Origin: Populus alba
Taxonomy: Eukaryota; Streptophyta; Magnoliopsida; Malpighiales; Salicaceae
Assembly: GCF_005239225.2 (NCBI RefSeq)
Contig: NC_133297.1
Location: forward strand, 20,386,147-20,450,146
Length of the DNA stretch: 64,000 bases
Direction: 5' to 3'
A program made the translations under genes and the position numbers. Of this stretch, positions 39,065-47,278 are shown piece after piece (within the stretch, counting starts at the first letter, position 1; the number at the start of each line of letters is the position of its first letter). The notes beneath the pieces are model-generated. The model was not told the DNA's origin. It did no database searches and was given only the letters and a program-made list of their open reading frames with translations.

Positions 39065-39410
39065 TTTTTTTTTTGGTAAGCTGAACTTATGTATTAAAGA
39101 AATGATACAAAGAATATAATGGGATACATACCCTAGTTTCAGATTTTTTGGTAAGCACTTATGATTAAAGAAATGATACAGAAATAATGGGCGAAAATGA
39201 GGACAGAAACAAAACAAATGGCTACAGGCTAGCCACAACAAAACAAAAACTTGGGACCAACTAGATATGCTAGGGGTCCAAAAACAACCAGCTAAACATC
39301 AAATTAAGAGTCCACGTTATTGACCCTCCAAAGTCTTTGGATCCTTATTTTTCATCTGTTTGTTGAACATTCCTCATCAAAACAAGCTTATCGCGAATGA
39401 TACATTCGAT
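39065..39410 (-). mobile_element. LINE copy 5, 3' end on the minus strand, running into gap 2
   Basis: The reverse complement of the LINE 3' end begins with a T run (39065-39074) and ggtaagctgaacttatg. It continues through the 3' UTR into the end of ORF2 (reverse complement of the NNMDS stop near 39307) and stops at the gap. Two tail-proximal ends lie in tandem: a second T run and ggtaagcacttatg begin at 39144-39150, about 76 bp after the first. It is the only LINE copy in this orientation and lies exactly where the window changes to minus-orientation satellite beyond the gap. Confidence 0.88.
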
Positions 39411-39910
39411 NNNNNNNNNNNNNNNNNNNNNNNNNNNNNNNNNNNNNNNNNNNNNNNNNNNNNNNNNNNNNNNNNNNNNNNNNNNNNNNNNNNNNNNNNN
39501 NNNNNNNNNNNNNNNNNNNNNNNNNNNNNNNNNNNNNNNNNNNNNNNNNNNNNNNNNNNNNNNNNNNNNNNNNNNNNNNNNNNNNNNNNNNNNNNNNNNN
39601 NNNNNNNNNNNNNNNNNNNNNNNNNNNNNNNNNNNNNNNNNNNNNNNNNNNNNNNNNNNNNNNNNNNNNNNNNNNNNNNNNNNNNNNNNNNNNNNNNNNN
39701 NNNNNNNNNNNNNNNNNNNNNNNNNNNNNNNNNNNNNNNNNNNNNNNNNNNNNNNNNNNNNNNNNNNNNNNNNNNNNNNNNNNNNNNNNNNNNNNNNNNN
39801 NNNNNNNNNNNNNNNNNNNNNNNNNNNNNNNNNNNNNNNNNNNNNNNNNNNNNNNNNNNNNNNNNNNNNNNNNNNNNNNNNNNNNNNNNNNNNNNNNNNN
39901 NNNNNNNNNN
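39411..39910. other. Assembly gap, 500 N
   Basis: A second run of exactly 500 unknown bases. It starts inside LINE copy 5 (minus strand) and ends in the short AT-rich satellite in minus orientation. The join of the 335-bp domain to this satellite is therefore not observed. Reading frames spanning it are artefacts. Confidence 0.99.
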
Positions 39911-41012
39911 TTTAAGAAAAGCAAATAGGATCTCTTTTTCTCATACTTGAAAGATAGTTTAAATGTTTTAAAATCTATGACAATAATTTTATTAACAAAA
40001 ATAAGTAGTATCTCTATTTCTGATAGTTGAATGATAGTTTCAAAGTTTTGAAATTTTAAAAAAAAAAAATTAGAAAAGTAAGTAGAGATCTTTGTTGCTG
40101 GTAGAATGAAAGATAGTTTTAAATGTTTTAATATGATGAAAATATTTTTTTTACTAAATAAGGAGGATCTCTGCTTCTGCTAGTTGGTTGATACTTTAAA
40201 TATTTTGAAATTTTCAAAATAATTTTTAAGAAAAGTAAATAGGATCTCTTTTTCTCATACTTGAAAGATAGTTTTAAATGTTTTAAAAATTATAAAAATA
40301 ATTTGTTTACAAAAATATGTAGGGATCCTCTGCTTCCTGATAGTTGATTGATAGTTTAAATGTTTTGAAATTTTCAAAATAATTTTTTAAGAAAAGTAAA
40401 TAGGATCTCTGTTTCTCATACGTGAAAGAATAGTTTAAATGCTTTCAAATATATGACAATAATTTTATAACAAAAATAAGTAGTATCTCTATTTCTATTA
40501 GTTGAATGATAGTTTCAAAGTTTTGAAATTTGAAAAAAAAAATCATTTAGAAAAGATAAGTAGGATCTGTGTTGCTGGTAGATGAAAAGATAGTTTAAAT
40601 GTTTTAATATGATGAAAATATTTTTTTTACTAAAATAAGTAGGATCTCTGCTTCTGATAGTTGGTTGATAGTTTAAATGTTTTGAAATTATCAAAATAAT
40701 TTTTTAAGAAAAGGAAATAGGATCTCTATTTCTCATACTTGAAAGAGAGTTTAAATGTTTTCAAATTATGACAATAATTTTATAACAAAAATAAGTAGTA
40801 TCTCTATTTCTGATAGTTGAATGATAGTTTCAAAGTTTTGAAATTTTAAAAAAAAAAAATTTAGAAAAAGTAAGTAGGATCTTTGTTGCTGGTAGATGAA
40901 AGATAGTTTAAATGTTTTAATATGATGAAAATATTTTTTTTACTAAAATAAGTATAGGATCTCTGCTTCTGATAGTTGGTTGATAGTTTAAATGTTTTGA
41001 AATTTTCAAAAT
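39911..41012 (-). repeat. Short AT-rich satellite, minus orientation, left of the LTR element
   Basis: Monomers read as the reverse complement of the 1-21918 array: ggatctctgcttctgatagt, then tgatagtttaaatgttttga, then attttcaaaataattttt. Subtypes tggatag/gctggtagatgaaagatag, atgacaataattttataac and tagttggttgatag are those of the right-hand array at 49008 onward. The array stops at ttttcaaaat (41012), where the LTR element begins, and continues at 49008. Confidence 0.92.
41008..41012 (+). repeat. Target-site duplication, left side of the LTR retrotransposon
   Basis: aaaat immediately before the 5' LTR TG matches aaaat at 49008-49012 immediately after the 3' LTR CA. Five bases is the usual length for Ty3/Gypsy integrases. 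The interrupted satellite reads correctly when the two flanks are joined. Confidence 0.92.
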
Positions 41013-42737
41013 TGATTAGTACTTAAAAGTGCATGTTTATCAAGGTTTTATATCATCATTTTGCACTTTGAAGTATCAATAACTCCTTAACTAAAGCATG
41101 TTTTTATAATAACAAGTTTGATATTATAAGATACCTTAATTTATGGTAAATGCTCATTTTAAATGCAGGACTATCACATAAATAAAAGGATTGATTGATG
41201 AGTTTAAGCATTGAAAGTTAAGGACAAAGAGATGGCCAAACTTAGAAAAGAGATGTCGGTGCAGTCCAAACCGGAACATTGCTCGGTAATTGGATCATAT
41301 CTGGAGCTCTAGATTTCGGATTTAGGTCCACTTTATATGGATGGAAAGGTAAGACAAAAGCCTACAACTTTCATGAGGAGCCCAAGATTTGAAAAGGTCG
41401 TTTTGAAGTCCAAATTGAAGGAACAACGAAGAAGTCCGAAGCTGTCCTGCAGCCCAAACACTATTTAGTGTTCAGCCCATATCTTGAGTTCTAGAAGTCC
41501 AAATGACCTCATCTTTTTTTTGTTGGAAAGCTGAGACAATTTCCTAGAACATTCTTGAGGATTCTGGGCAAATTATGATGTTAGCAATGACGTCTTGATC
41601 AGACAAGAAGATAAGGATTGTTATCTAGTCAAGATGTGGCCACCCACTCATCAATTAGTCAACAAATCAATAGTTCCAAATTTTGGCCTATAAAAGGAGG
41701 CACTTACCATGTATTGAGGCATCTTGGTGTTCAGATCAAGATCATGCTCTTGCTTTCTCTCTTTGTATTGCTTATGTCTTGCTTTCATTAATATCAAGTT
41801 TATGCACTTCATTTCCTTTCCTTTGTCTAGTTAACTTCTTTCTCATTTATGTTCTTGTCTTGCTCATTTATGTTTCTTTCTTTTATTATGTCTAGCTAAG
41901 TTAATTATGTCAAGGTGAAAAGGGTACACTAATGGTGTAAGAACAAGTATAATATAAACTTAAACATGGACCTTAACGTTGGATACTAACATGTTTTATA
42001 TTTGTTATCTTGTTCACTTTAATACTTTGCTTGTTAAATGGTTAATCTAGATTTATGTTGTGTAACACTTGGTACAACAAATACTTGGCACTTTCATAGC
42101 CCATTACTGTATGGTTTAACCGACACCTGAGCTATGAAAGGAACTTGATTTGTTGTTAACATAAGTTATAATCATGAATGCCTGCCAACATTTACAAGTA
42201 TTAGCTTTATTCGAATAAGATAATTAATGTAATCATGTTAACAATTTATAATCTGATTGGAACCTCCTTTATGTGTGGTTTCCAATTGAGTAATAAGAGT
42301 TTATATTATACTTGTTTGAAGTACCATTAGTGGATCCTCTAACCTTGACATTTGTTTTTATCATTGTTTAATCCTTACGTTAATCTTTTATCTCAAAGTT
42401 CTCATTAATTTCTTCATCTTCTGTTATTATTATTATTATCATTATTATTATTATTATTATTTACATTCTGTTTATATTATATAATATATATCTTTGATCT
42501 TTTCATAAAGTCAGTATATAGGCTGGAAACCTGTGACCCGATCTTTAGATCATTCTCAGGTATAACAACGCCACGTACTGAGTATTATTATTGTTGTTGT
42601 TGTTGTTGTTGTTGTTGTCTTGTTATTTATAATTTATACAATTAACCTCTCTGTGGTTCGACCCCGGTCTTGCCGGGTTATTTATTACTTCGACACTCCT
42701 GCACTTGGGAAGAGACATCAAGCTTTTGGTCGTGTCA
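41013..42737 (+). repeat. 5' LTR (1,725 bp)
   Basis: Begins tgattagtacttaaaagtgc and ends gcttttggtcgtgtca. It holds a TATA box at 41689-41696. It also has an ATT/TTA microsatellite (about 42424-42462) and a GTT microsatellite (about 42591-42618). Near its 3' end is a short GC-rich hairpin, cccggtcttgccggg. It matches the 3' LTR throughout, with roughly eleven one- or two-base indels and no substitutions noticed by eye. Confidence 0.95.
41689..41696 (+). promoter_or_regulatory. TATA box in the 5' LTR
   Basis: tataaaag in the context ggcctataaaaggaggc, the strongest TATA-like match in the LTR and present again at 47955-47962. Transcription of the element would begin roughly 25-35 bp downstream. 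That start is inferred, not seen. Confidence 0.7.
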
Positions 42738-42742
42738 AGTTT

Positions 42743-42760
42743 TTGGCGCCGTTGCCGGGG
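42743..42760 (+). other. Primer binding site complementary to tRNA-Asp
   Basis: tggcgccgttgccgggga, a few bases after the 5' LTR CA. It is an 18-base complement of the 3' end of plant tRNA-Asp (GTC), which ends in CCCCGGCAACGGCGCCA. This primer is common among plant Athila/Tat-type Gypsy elements. The offset from the LTR end (agttt) is a little larger than in many elements. Confidence 0.92.
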
Positions 42761-42967
42761 AGGTAAATTCTTGTATAAATTATAATATTTAATTTATTTT
42801 CTCTTTTCACTTTTCATTTTATCTATTTTTGTTTCCTTTGTTTGTTTTGTTTCTTTTTCTTTTATTTTCTTTTCTTGCTTTTATTCTCTTCTTACACGTG
42901 CATGAGAGTTTGGTCACGTACATTAAGTGGTCGACTTTGTAGGGTATCTTCATCATTTTCAGAAAAT
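42761..42967 (+). other. 5' leader between the primer binding site and gag
   Basis: About 200 bp of T-rich untranslated leader with runs of ttttctttt. It would carry dimerisation and packaging signals if functional; none is recognisable. A frame opens at 42842, but the first sensible start is the ATG at 42968. Confidence 0.6.
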
Positions 42968-43303
42968 ATGGCCGAAGAAGATAATCAATCACTTCATAAT
43001 GAGAATAATGAGAATAACCGTATGAGAACACTTAGAGACCACATGAATCCCACAAGAACAAGTGCACCCTCATGCATAGTTTTCCCTCCTGATGCATCTC
43101 ATTTTAATTTTAAGCCAGGCATTATTCAACTTTTACCATCTTTTCATGGCTTAGACTTAGAAAATCCATACTTGCATTTAAGGGAATTTGAGGAGGTCTG
43201 TAATACCTATAATGACTCAAATTGTAGCATGAACACCATTCGATTAAAGCTTTTTTTCCTTTTCATTAAAAAGATAAAGCTAAAACATGGCTACAAAATT
43301 TGA
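42968..43303 (+). CDS. Gag polyprotein, N-terminal part (frameshifted)
   Basis: 111 residues beginning MAEEDNQSL. The ATG at 42968 is chosen because it lies in aaatatggcc and the sequence after it looks like Athila-type gag, with acidic/asparagine-rich residues and then FNFKPGIIQLLPSFHGLDLE and NPYLHLREFEEVC, the start of the retrotransposon gag domain. The frame is lost in a T/A-rich stretch (43250-43272) that is two bases longer than the continuing frame requires, and ends at a stop at 43301-43303. The domain continues in the next frame. The shift may be a real mutation or a homopolymer error. Gag would form the virus-like particle in the cytoplasm. Confidence 0.85.
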   Translation: MAEEDNQSLHNENNENNRMRTLRDHMNPTRTSAPSCIVFPPDASHFNFKPGIIQLLPSFHGLDLENPYLHLREFEEVCNTYNDSNCSMNTIRLKLFFLFIKKIKLKHGYKI

Positions 43304-45807
43304 GACCAGGATCTATTCGTGCTTGGGATGAAATGCAACAACAATTTTTTAAAGAAGTTTTTCCATCTCACAGAACAAACTCTTTCAAAAGACAAATCAT
43401 CACTTTCACTCAAAAATCAGGAGAAACATTTTACCAATGTTGGGATAGGTATCGAGATTTGCTTAATACTTGCCCACATCATGGTTTTGAAACATGGAGA
43501 TTGGTTTCACATTTTTATGAGGGTTTAACACCTAGAGATAGGCAAATGGTTGAATTGATGTGCAATGGAACTTTTGAAGATAAAGACCCTAATGAAGCAA
43601 TGGAGTACCTAGACTTGCTAGCCGAAAATGCTCAAAATTGGGATACCACAGGTACTTATGAGGCACCAAGTAAAACTCAACCTCATACATCTAGTGGAGG
43701 TATGCACAACCTTAGGGAAGATCATGACCTTCAAGCCAAGTTTGCATCTTTAGCTAGAAAAGTCGAGGCACTAGAATTGAAAAAGAGTGGTCAATTAAAA
43801 TCTGTTCAAGACATTGTATGTCAAATCTGTGAAACAAATGAGCATGCAACAAATAATTGTCCAACTTTGCCTTCTTTTAAGGAATGCCTCCATCAACAAG
43901 CTCATGCTTTAAACAGTTTCCAAAGGCCCAACCATAACCCATACTCGCAAACATACAATCCTGGTTGGAGAAATCACCCAAATTTCAGTTGGAAGAGTGA
44001 CAACAATGCACAAACTTCACAGCCACCGTTTCAAGCACCTCATAATTTTCAAAATTCTCATGGATATGCACCTCCTTATGCTCCACCTCCTAGAAGAAAT
44101 TTTGAGGAAACATTGCATGCATTCATTGAAAAGCAGGAGACAATCAACACTCAACTTGCTCAAAGCATGACTGATTTTAAAGATGCTCTTGCAAAATTAA
44201 CAACTGCTCTCAGTTTCCAAGAGAAAGGTAAGTTTCCTTCTCAACCACAGCAAAATCCAAAGGGGCAATACAATGCAAATGCAAGTGGTTCTGGAAGCCA
44301 ACACATGGATCAAGTCAAATCAGTCATCACTCTTCGTAGTGGTAAGGTTATTGAAAAACCCATTCTTGAACCTTGTGAGAAAGATGATGAGTCTATCTCT
44401 GAGGGTAAGGAAGGGGTTGAACCTGAACATTGCAAAGAAAAGGTTGATTCCCCGCCAGCACTTCCATTTCCTCATGCCATGACCAAACAAAGGAAAGTCA
44501 ATCACGACTCTGAAATCTTTGAAATTTTCAAACAGGTAAGGATCAATATACCTTTGTTGGATGTTATTAAACAGGTACCTTCCTATGCTAAATTTTTGAA
44601 AGATCTGTGCACTGTGAAGAGAAAACTGAATGTGAAAAAGAAAGCCTTTTTAGCCGAACAAGTAAGTGCCATTCTTCAGAACAATAATGCTTTGAAATAT
44701 AAAGACCCTGGTTGTCCTACAATTTCTTGCTTTATTGGAGAACATAAAATTGAAAGAGCCTTACTTGATCTTGGAGCTAGTGTGAATTTACTTCCATATT
44801 CAGTTTTTCAAAGTCTCAATCTAGGTGAGTTAAAACCAACTTCTGTAACTCTTTTACTCGCCGATAGATCTGTAAAAGTGCCTAGAGGAATAATTGAAGA
44901 TGTGTTAGTACAAGTCGATAAATTCATTTATCCTGTGGATTTTATTGTCTTGGACACACAACCTGTTGAAGCATGTAACTCATTTCCTATTATTTTAGGA
45001 CGTCCATTTCTTGCAACTTCTAATGCATTGATTAATTGTAGGAATGGACTCATGAAGTTATCCTTTGGAAACATGACATTGGAGATGAATATTTTCAACA
45101 TTTGCAAGCAGCCTGGAGATGATAATGATTTACAAGAAGTAGATCATATTGAAGAATTAGTTCATGATCAACTTCAATCTACTTTAAGTAAAATTGAGTT
45201 GGATGAATATGAAGATTTGCAAATGATTTATTCTCAGGAAGAAATCACGGATGAAAAAGGCACCAAAAATATTAATGCCGATCTTTTGTCAAGAGTGACA
45301 GCAGATTTGACATCTGACATCACACCAATTGATGATTACTTTCCTGAAGAATCCTTACTTTCTTATAGTTCAATGCCTTGGTTTGCTAAAAATATCAATT
45401 TTCTTGCAACAGGAGATTTGCCAGCTCACTGGAGTACCGAAGACAAAGGAAAGTTTTTGAACGAAGTGAAGAACTTTTATGTGGATGACCCTTACTTATT
45501 CAAAAATTGTCCTGATCAAATATTTCAAAGATGCATTCCCGACAATGAGGTAAGTAGTGTCATTAAACTTTGTCATTCTGAGGCATGTGGGAGTCATTTC
45601 TCATCAAGAAAGACGACTGCAAAAATCTTACAATGTGGATTTTATTGGCCCACCATGTTCAAAGACGCATATGTGTTCTGCAAAACTTGTGAAAATTGTC
45701 AAAAGTCAGGATTCATTTCAAAACATAAGGAATCTTTAGATAATCTTTTATTGACTTTTGAGGCATATCCTGGTGAAGATGTGCATGGTGCATTTCATGA
45801 CTTATGA
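43300..45807 (+). CDS. Gag-protease joined in frame to the RNase H tail and integrase zinc-binding domain
   Basis: One 835-codon open frame without internal stops; the TTG at its start is only the frame opening and translation would come from gag at 42968. Order: remainder of the retrotransposon gag domain (residues about 1-115), zinc knuckle CX2CX4HX4C (C174 to C187), proline/asparagine-rich linker, protease with active-site motif DLGA at D490 and ILGRPFLA at about 565-572. At about residue 648 the sequence jumps to the last residues of RNase H (NINADLLSRV), then the integrase HHCC domain (H759, H766, C794/C797/C800). The frame ends soon after, where the integrase core should follow. Reverse transcriptase is absent. 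The join lies near 45236-45250 and keeps the frame. It could supply Gag and protease but no polymerase or strand-transfer activity. Annotated as intact except for the upstream frameshift. Confidence 0.9.
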   Translation: MRPGSIRAWDEMQQQFFKEVFPSHRTNSFKRQIITFTQKSGETFYQCWDRYRDLLNTCPHHGFETWRLVSHFYEGLTPRDRQMVELMCNGTFEDKDPNEAMEYLDLLAENAQNWDTTGTYEAPSKTQPHTSSGGMHNLREDHDLQAKFASLARKVEALELKKSGQLKSVQDIVCQICETNEHATNNCPTLPSFKECLHQQAHALNSFQRPNHNPYSQTYNPGWRNHPNFSWKSDNNAQTSQPPFQAPHNFQNSHGYAPPYAPPPRRNFEETLHAFIEKQETINTQLAQSMTDFKDALAKLTTALSFQEKGKFPSQPQQNPKGQYNANASGSGSQHMDQVKSVITLRSGKVIEKPILEPCEKDDESISEGKEGVEPEHCKEKVDSPPALPFPHAMTKQRKVNHDSEIFEIFKQVRINIPLLDVIKQVPSYAKFLKDLCTVKRKLNVKKKAFLAEQVSAILQNNNALKYKDPGCPTISCFIGEHKIERALLDLGASVNLLPYSVFQSLNLGELKPTSVTLLLADRSVKVPRGIIEDVLVQVDKFIYPVDFIVLDTQPVEACNSFPIILGRPFLATSNALINCRNGLMKLSFGNMTLEMNIFNICKQPGDDNDLQEVDHIEELVHDQLQSTLSKIELDEYEDLQMIYSQEEITDEKGTKNINADLLSRVTADLTSDITPIDDYFPEESLLSYSSMPWFAKNINFLATGDLPAHWSTEDKGKFLNEVKNFYVDDPYLFKNCPDQIFQRCIPDNEVSSVIKLCHSEACGSHFSSRKTTAKILQCGFYWPTMFKDAYVFCKTCENCQKSGFISKHKESLDNLLLTFEAYPGEDVHGAFHDL

Positions 45808-46210
45808 CTCCATTTTCATAAAGAACATGCTCGACTTAGTCTTGGGAATCTGACTAAAAAAGACCCTGTTTGCCAGTTTTTAAGAAAATTGGATGGGAAG
45901 CCTATCCCCGACCCATAGAGGGCGTTTAAGCCGTTCTTGGACGTAAAACCAAGGGAAGATGTGAGCCACAATCACAACTACCTGTACATACATGCTTTGT
46001 CAAAATAAAGTAAAAAGCTTAGATTAGATTTGAGCCTTCATTTGTGAAACCTTGTGTCTTTTGGTTTTATTAATAGCATATTATTTTGTTTTGTTACTTC
46101 TTATATTTGTTTTAAGTGTGTTTCAGGTTTGTCATTATTCGCTATTTCAGGTGATGTCTTCTATACTTTATCTTTCTACCTTATGACATTGAGGACAATG
46201 TCTCGTTTTG

Positions 46211-46224
46211 GTTGGGGGGAGAGG
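46211..46224 (+). other. Internal polypurine-like tract
   Basis: gttggggggagagg follows tttg and is almost the same as the terminal polypurine tract (ggttggggggtg at 47267-47278). It lies about 1.05 kb upstream of the 3' LTR. It could be a second plus-strand priming site or the old tract of an ancestral element. Function is inferred only. Confidence 0.5.
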
Positions 46225-46681
46225 GTAGTAGTTTTTAAAAAAAAAATAATAATAACTTGCTAACTGTTTTTGTTATTATTAAAACCATTTGACAAAATTG
46301 TTATTAGGATGGCAGAGTATGGAATCAATTTTATTGACTCTAGAGACGCATCTTAGTAAGTTTCATTACCAAGGTCTATCATAATACTTCTTGAAATATT
46401 CAGGTTTACAAACTCTCACATTGTTATCACTTGATTCTGCTCCTATACTCATTTAACAAGTATTATTAAACCTTCATTTTCACACACACACTTTAACATA
46501 TGATTGTGGGTTGCACATTGGATTATTACATTAATTATGTTCTTTTGTTGAAGGTAACAACTAAGGGAAAAGGATAGCATATAATTTGCAAAGAAAAAAA
46601 AAGAAAAAAAAGAAGAAGATAGTATTGATGATAATAAAACGTGGATAAGTTTGGTTTCGTAGCCTCCCTAACCTAAGCAAT

Positions 46682-46768
46682 TAAGCCCGAAGGGGTGTTT
46701 TAACACCTAATACCCTAAAGTCAACTGACTTGGGAGCTATTGGCCCAAAACTTGTTACATGGGTTAAG
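46682..46768 (+). repeat. Direct repeat in the LTR element 3' region, first copy
   Basis: About 87 bp beginning taagcccgaaggggtg and ending gttacatgggttaag. It pairs with 46832-46918, offset about 150 bp, with scattered substitutions (aagcccgaagg/aagctcgtagg; acctaataccct/acctaatgccct). Confidence 0.8.
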
Positions 46769-46831
46769 GAGAAAAGCTTAAGGGAATCAAACATTGCACT
46801 ATCTACGTATCAGTATCTGCAACCCGAGTTG

Positions 46832-46918
46832 TTAAGCTCGTAGGGGTGTCTCAACACCTAATGCCCTACGACCAACTGGTCTGGGAGTCATTAGCCTAAA
46901 ACTCGTTACATGGGTTAA
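46832..46918 (+). repeat. Direct repeat in the LTR element 3' region, second copy
   Basis: Begins taagctcgtaggggtg and ends gttacatgggttaaa. It is the diverged partner of 46682-46768. The substitutions show this duplication is older than the insertion of this element. Confidence 0.8.
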
Positions 46919-47266
46919 AGATACATTGTGTTTTAAGTTGTATGTGTATATAAATAAAAAAAAATAAAAAAAAAAAAAGAAGAAAAAAAAAATCCCAACC
47001 CAAGGAAGTTCACCTTAAACATTTGAACATAATATTGTTTTCTTCCAACAAAAGCCCCATCATCTATGTTTTCATATATTGAGCACATAAAAAGAAGGTT
47101 TATTAATATCTTGTTTAAGAAGTATGAAGCAGTAATATAAATTTAATGAGAGTTTGTTTATCTGGATAGATTAATGGAAGTTGAATGATGAATGCCTTGC
47201 TTTGTGAAACTTGCAAATTGTTTCTCTATTTTAACGCTTTAGATTACTAGGGACTAGTAATAAGCT

Positions 47267-47278
47267 GGTTGGGGGGTG
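47267..47278 (+). other. Polypurine tract (plus-strand primer)
   Basis: ggttggggggtg directly abuts the TG of the 3' LTR at 47279. Its position and G-rich composition are those expected for the RNase H-resistant primer of plus-strand DNA synthesis. Confidence 0.8.

Larger units (their letters stand above)
45808..47266 (+). other. Long 3' non-coding region of the LTR element
   Basis: About 1.46 kb between the coding frame and the polypurine tract. It has no long frame and no envelope-like gene. It contains a segment, ttatgacattgaggacaatg (from about 46181), followed by a G-rich run at 46211-46224; a pair of diverged direct repeats (46682-46768 and 46832-46918); and poly-A stretches around 46585-46615 and 46957-46991. 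Long 3' tails with such features are usual in Athila-type elements. Confidence 0.75.

Noticed and set aside
41683..41895. 70-codon frame in the 5' LTR and a 65-codon frame at 47860 in the 3' LTR
   Set aside because: They overlap the TATA region, differ between the two LTRs because of one-base indels and show no protein features beyond low complexity.
42424..42618. ATT and GTT microsatellites as separate repeat loci
   Set aside because: They are internal parts of both LTRs and were carried in with the element, so they are described with the LTRs.
42655..42680. Possible tRNA or RNA polymerase III B box (ggttcgacccc) in the LTR, also in the 3' LTR
   Set aside because: No A box, cloverleaf or anticodon arm can be placed nearby. 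It is part of a short GC-rich hairpin near the LTR end.
45808..47266. Possible envelope-like gene after pol, as in some Athila elements
   Set aside because: No frame longer than about 70 codons and no signal peptide or membrane pattern of the expected size.
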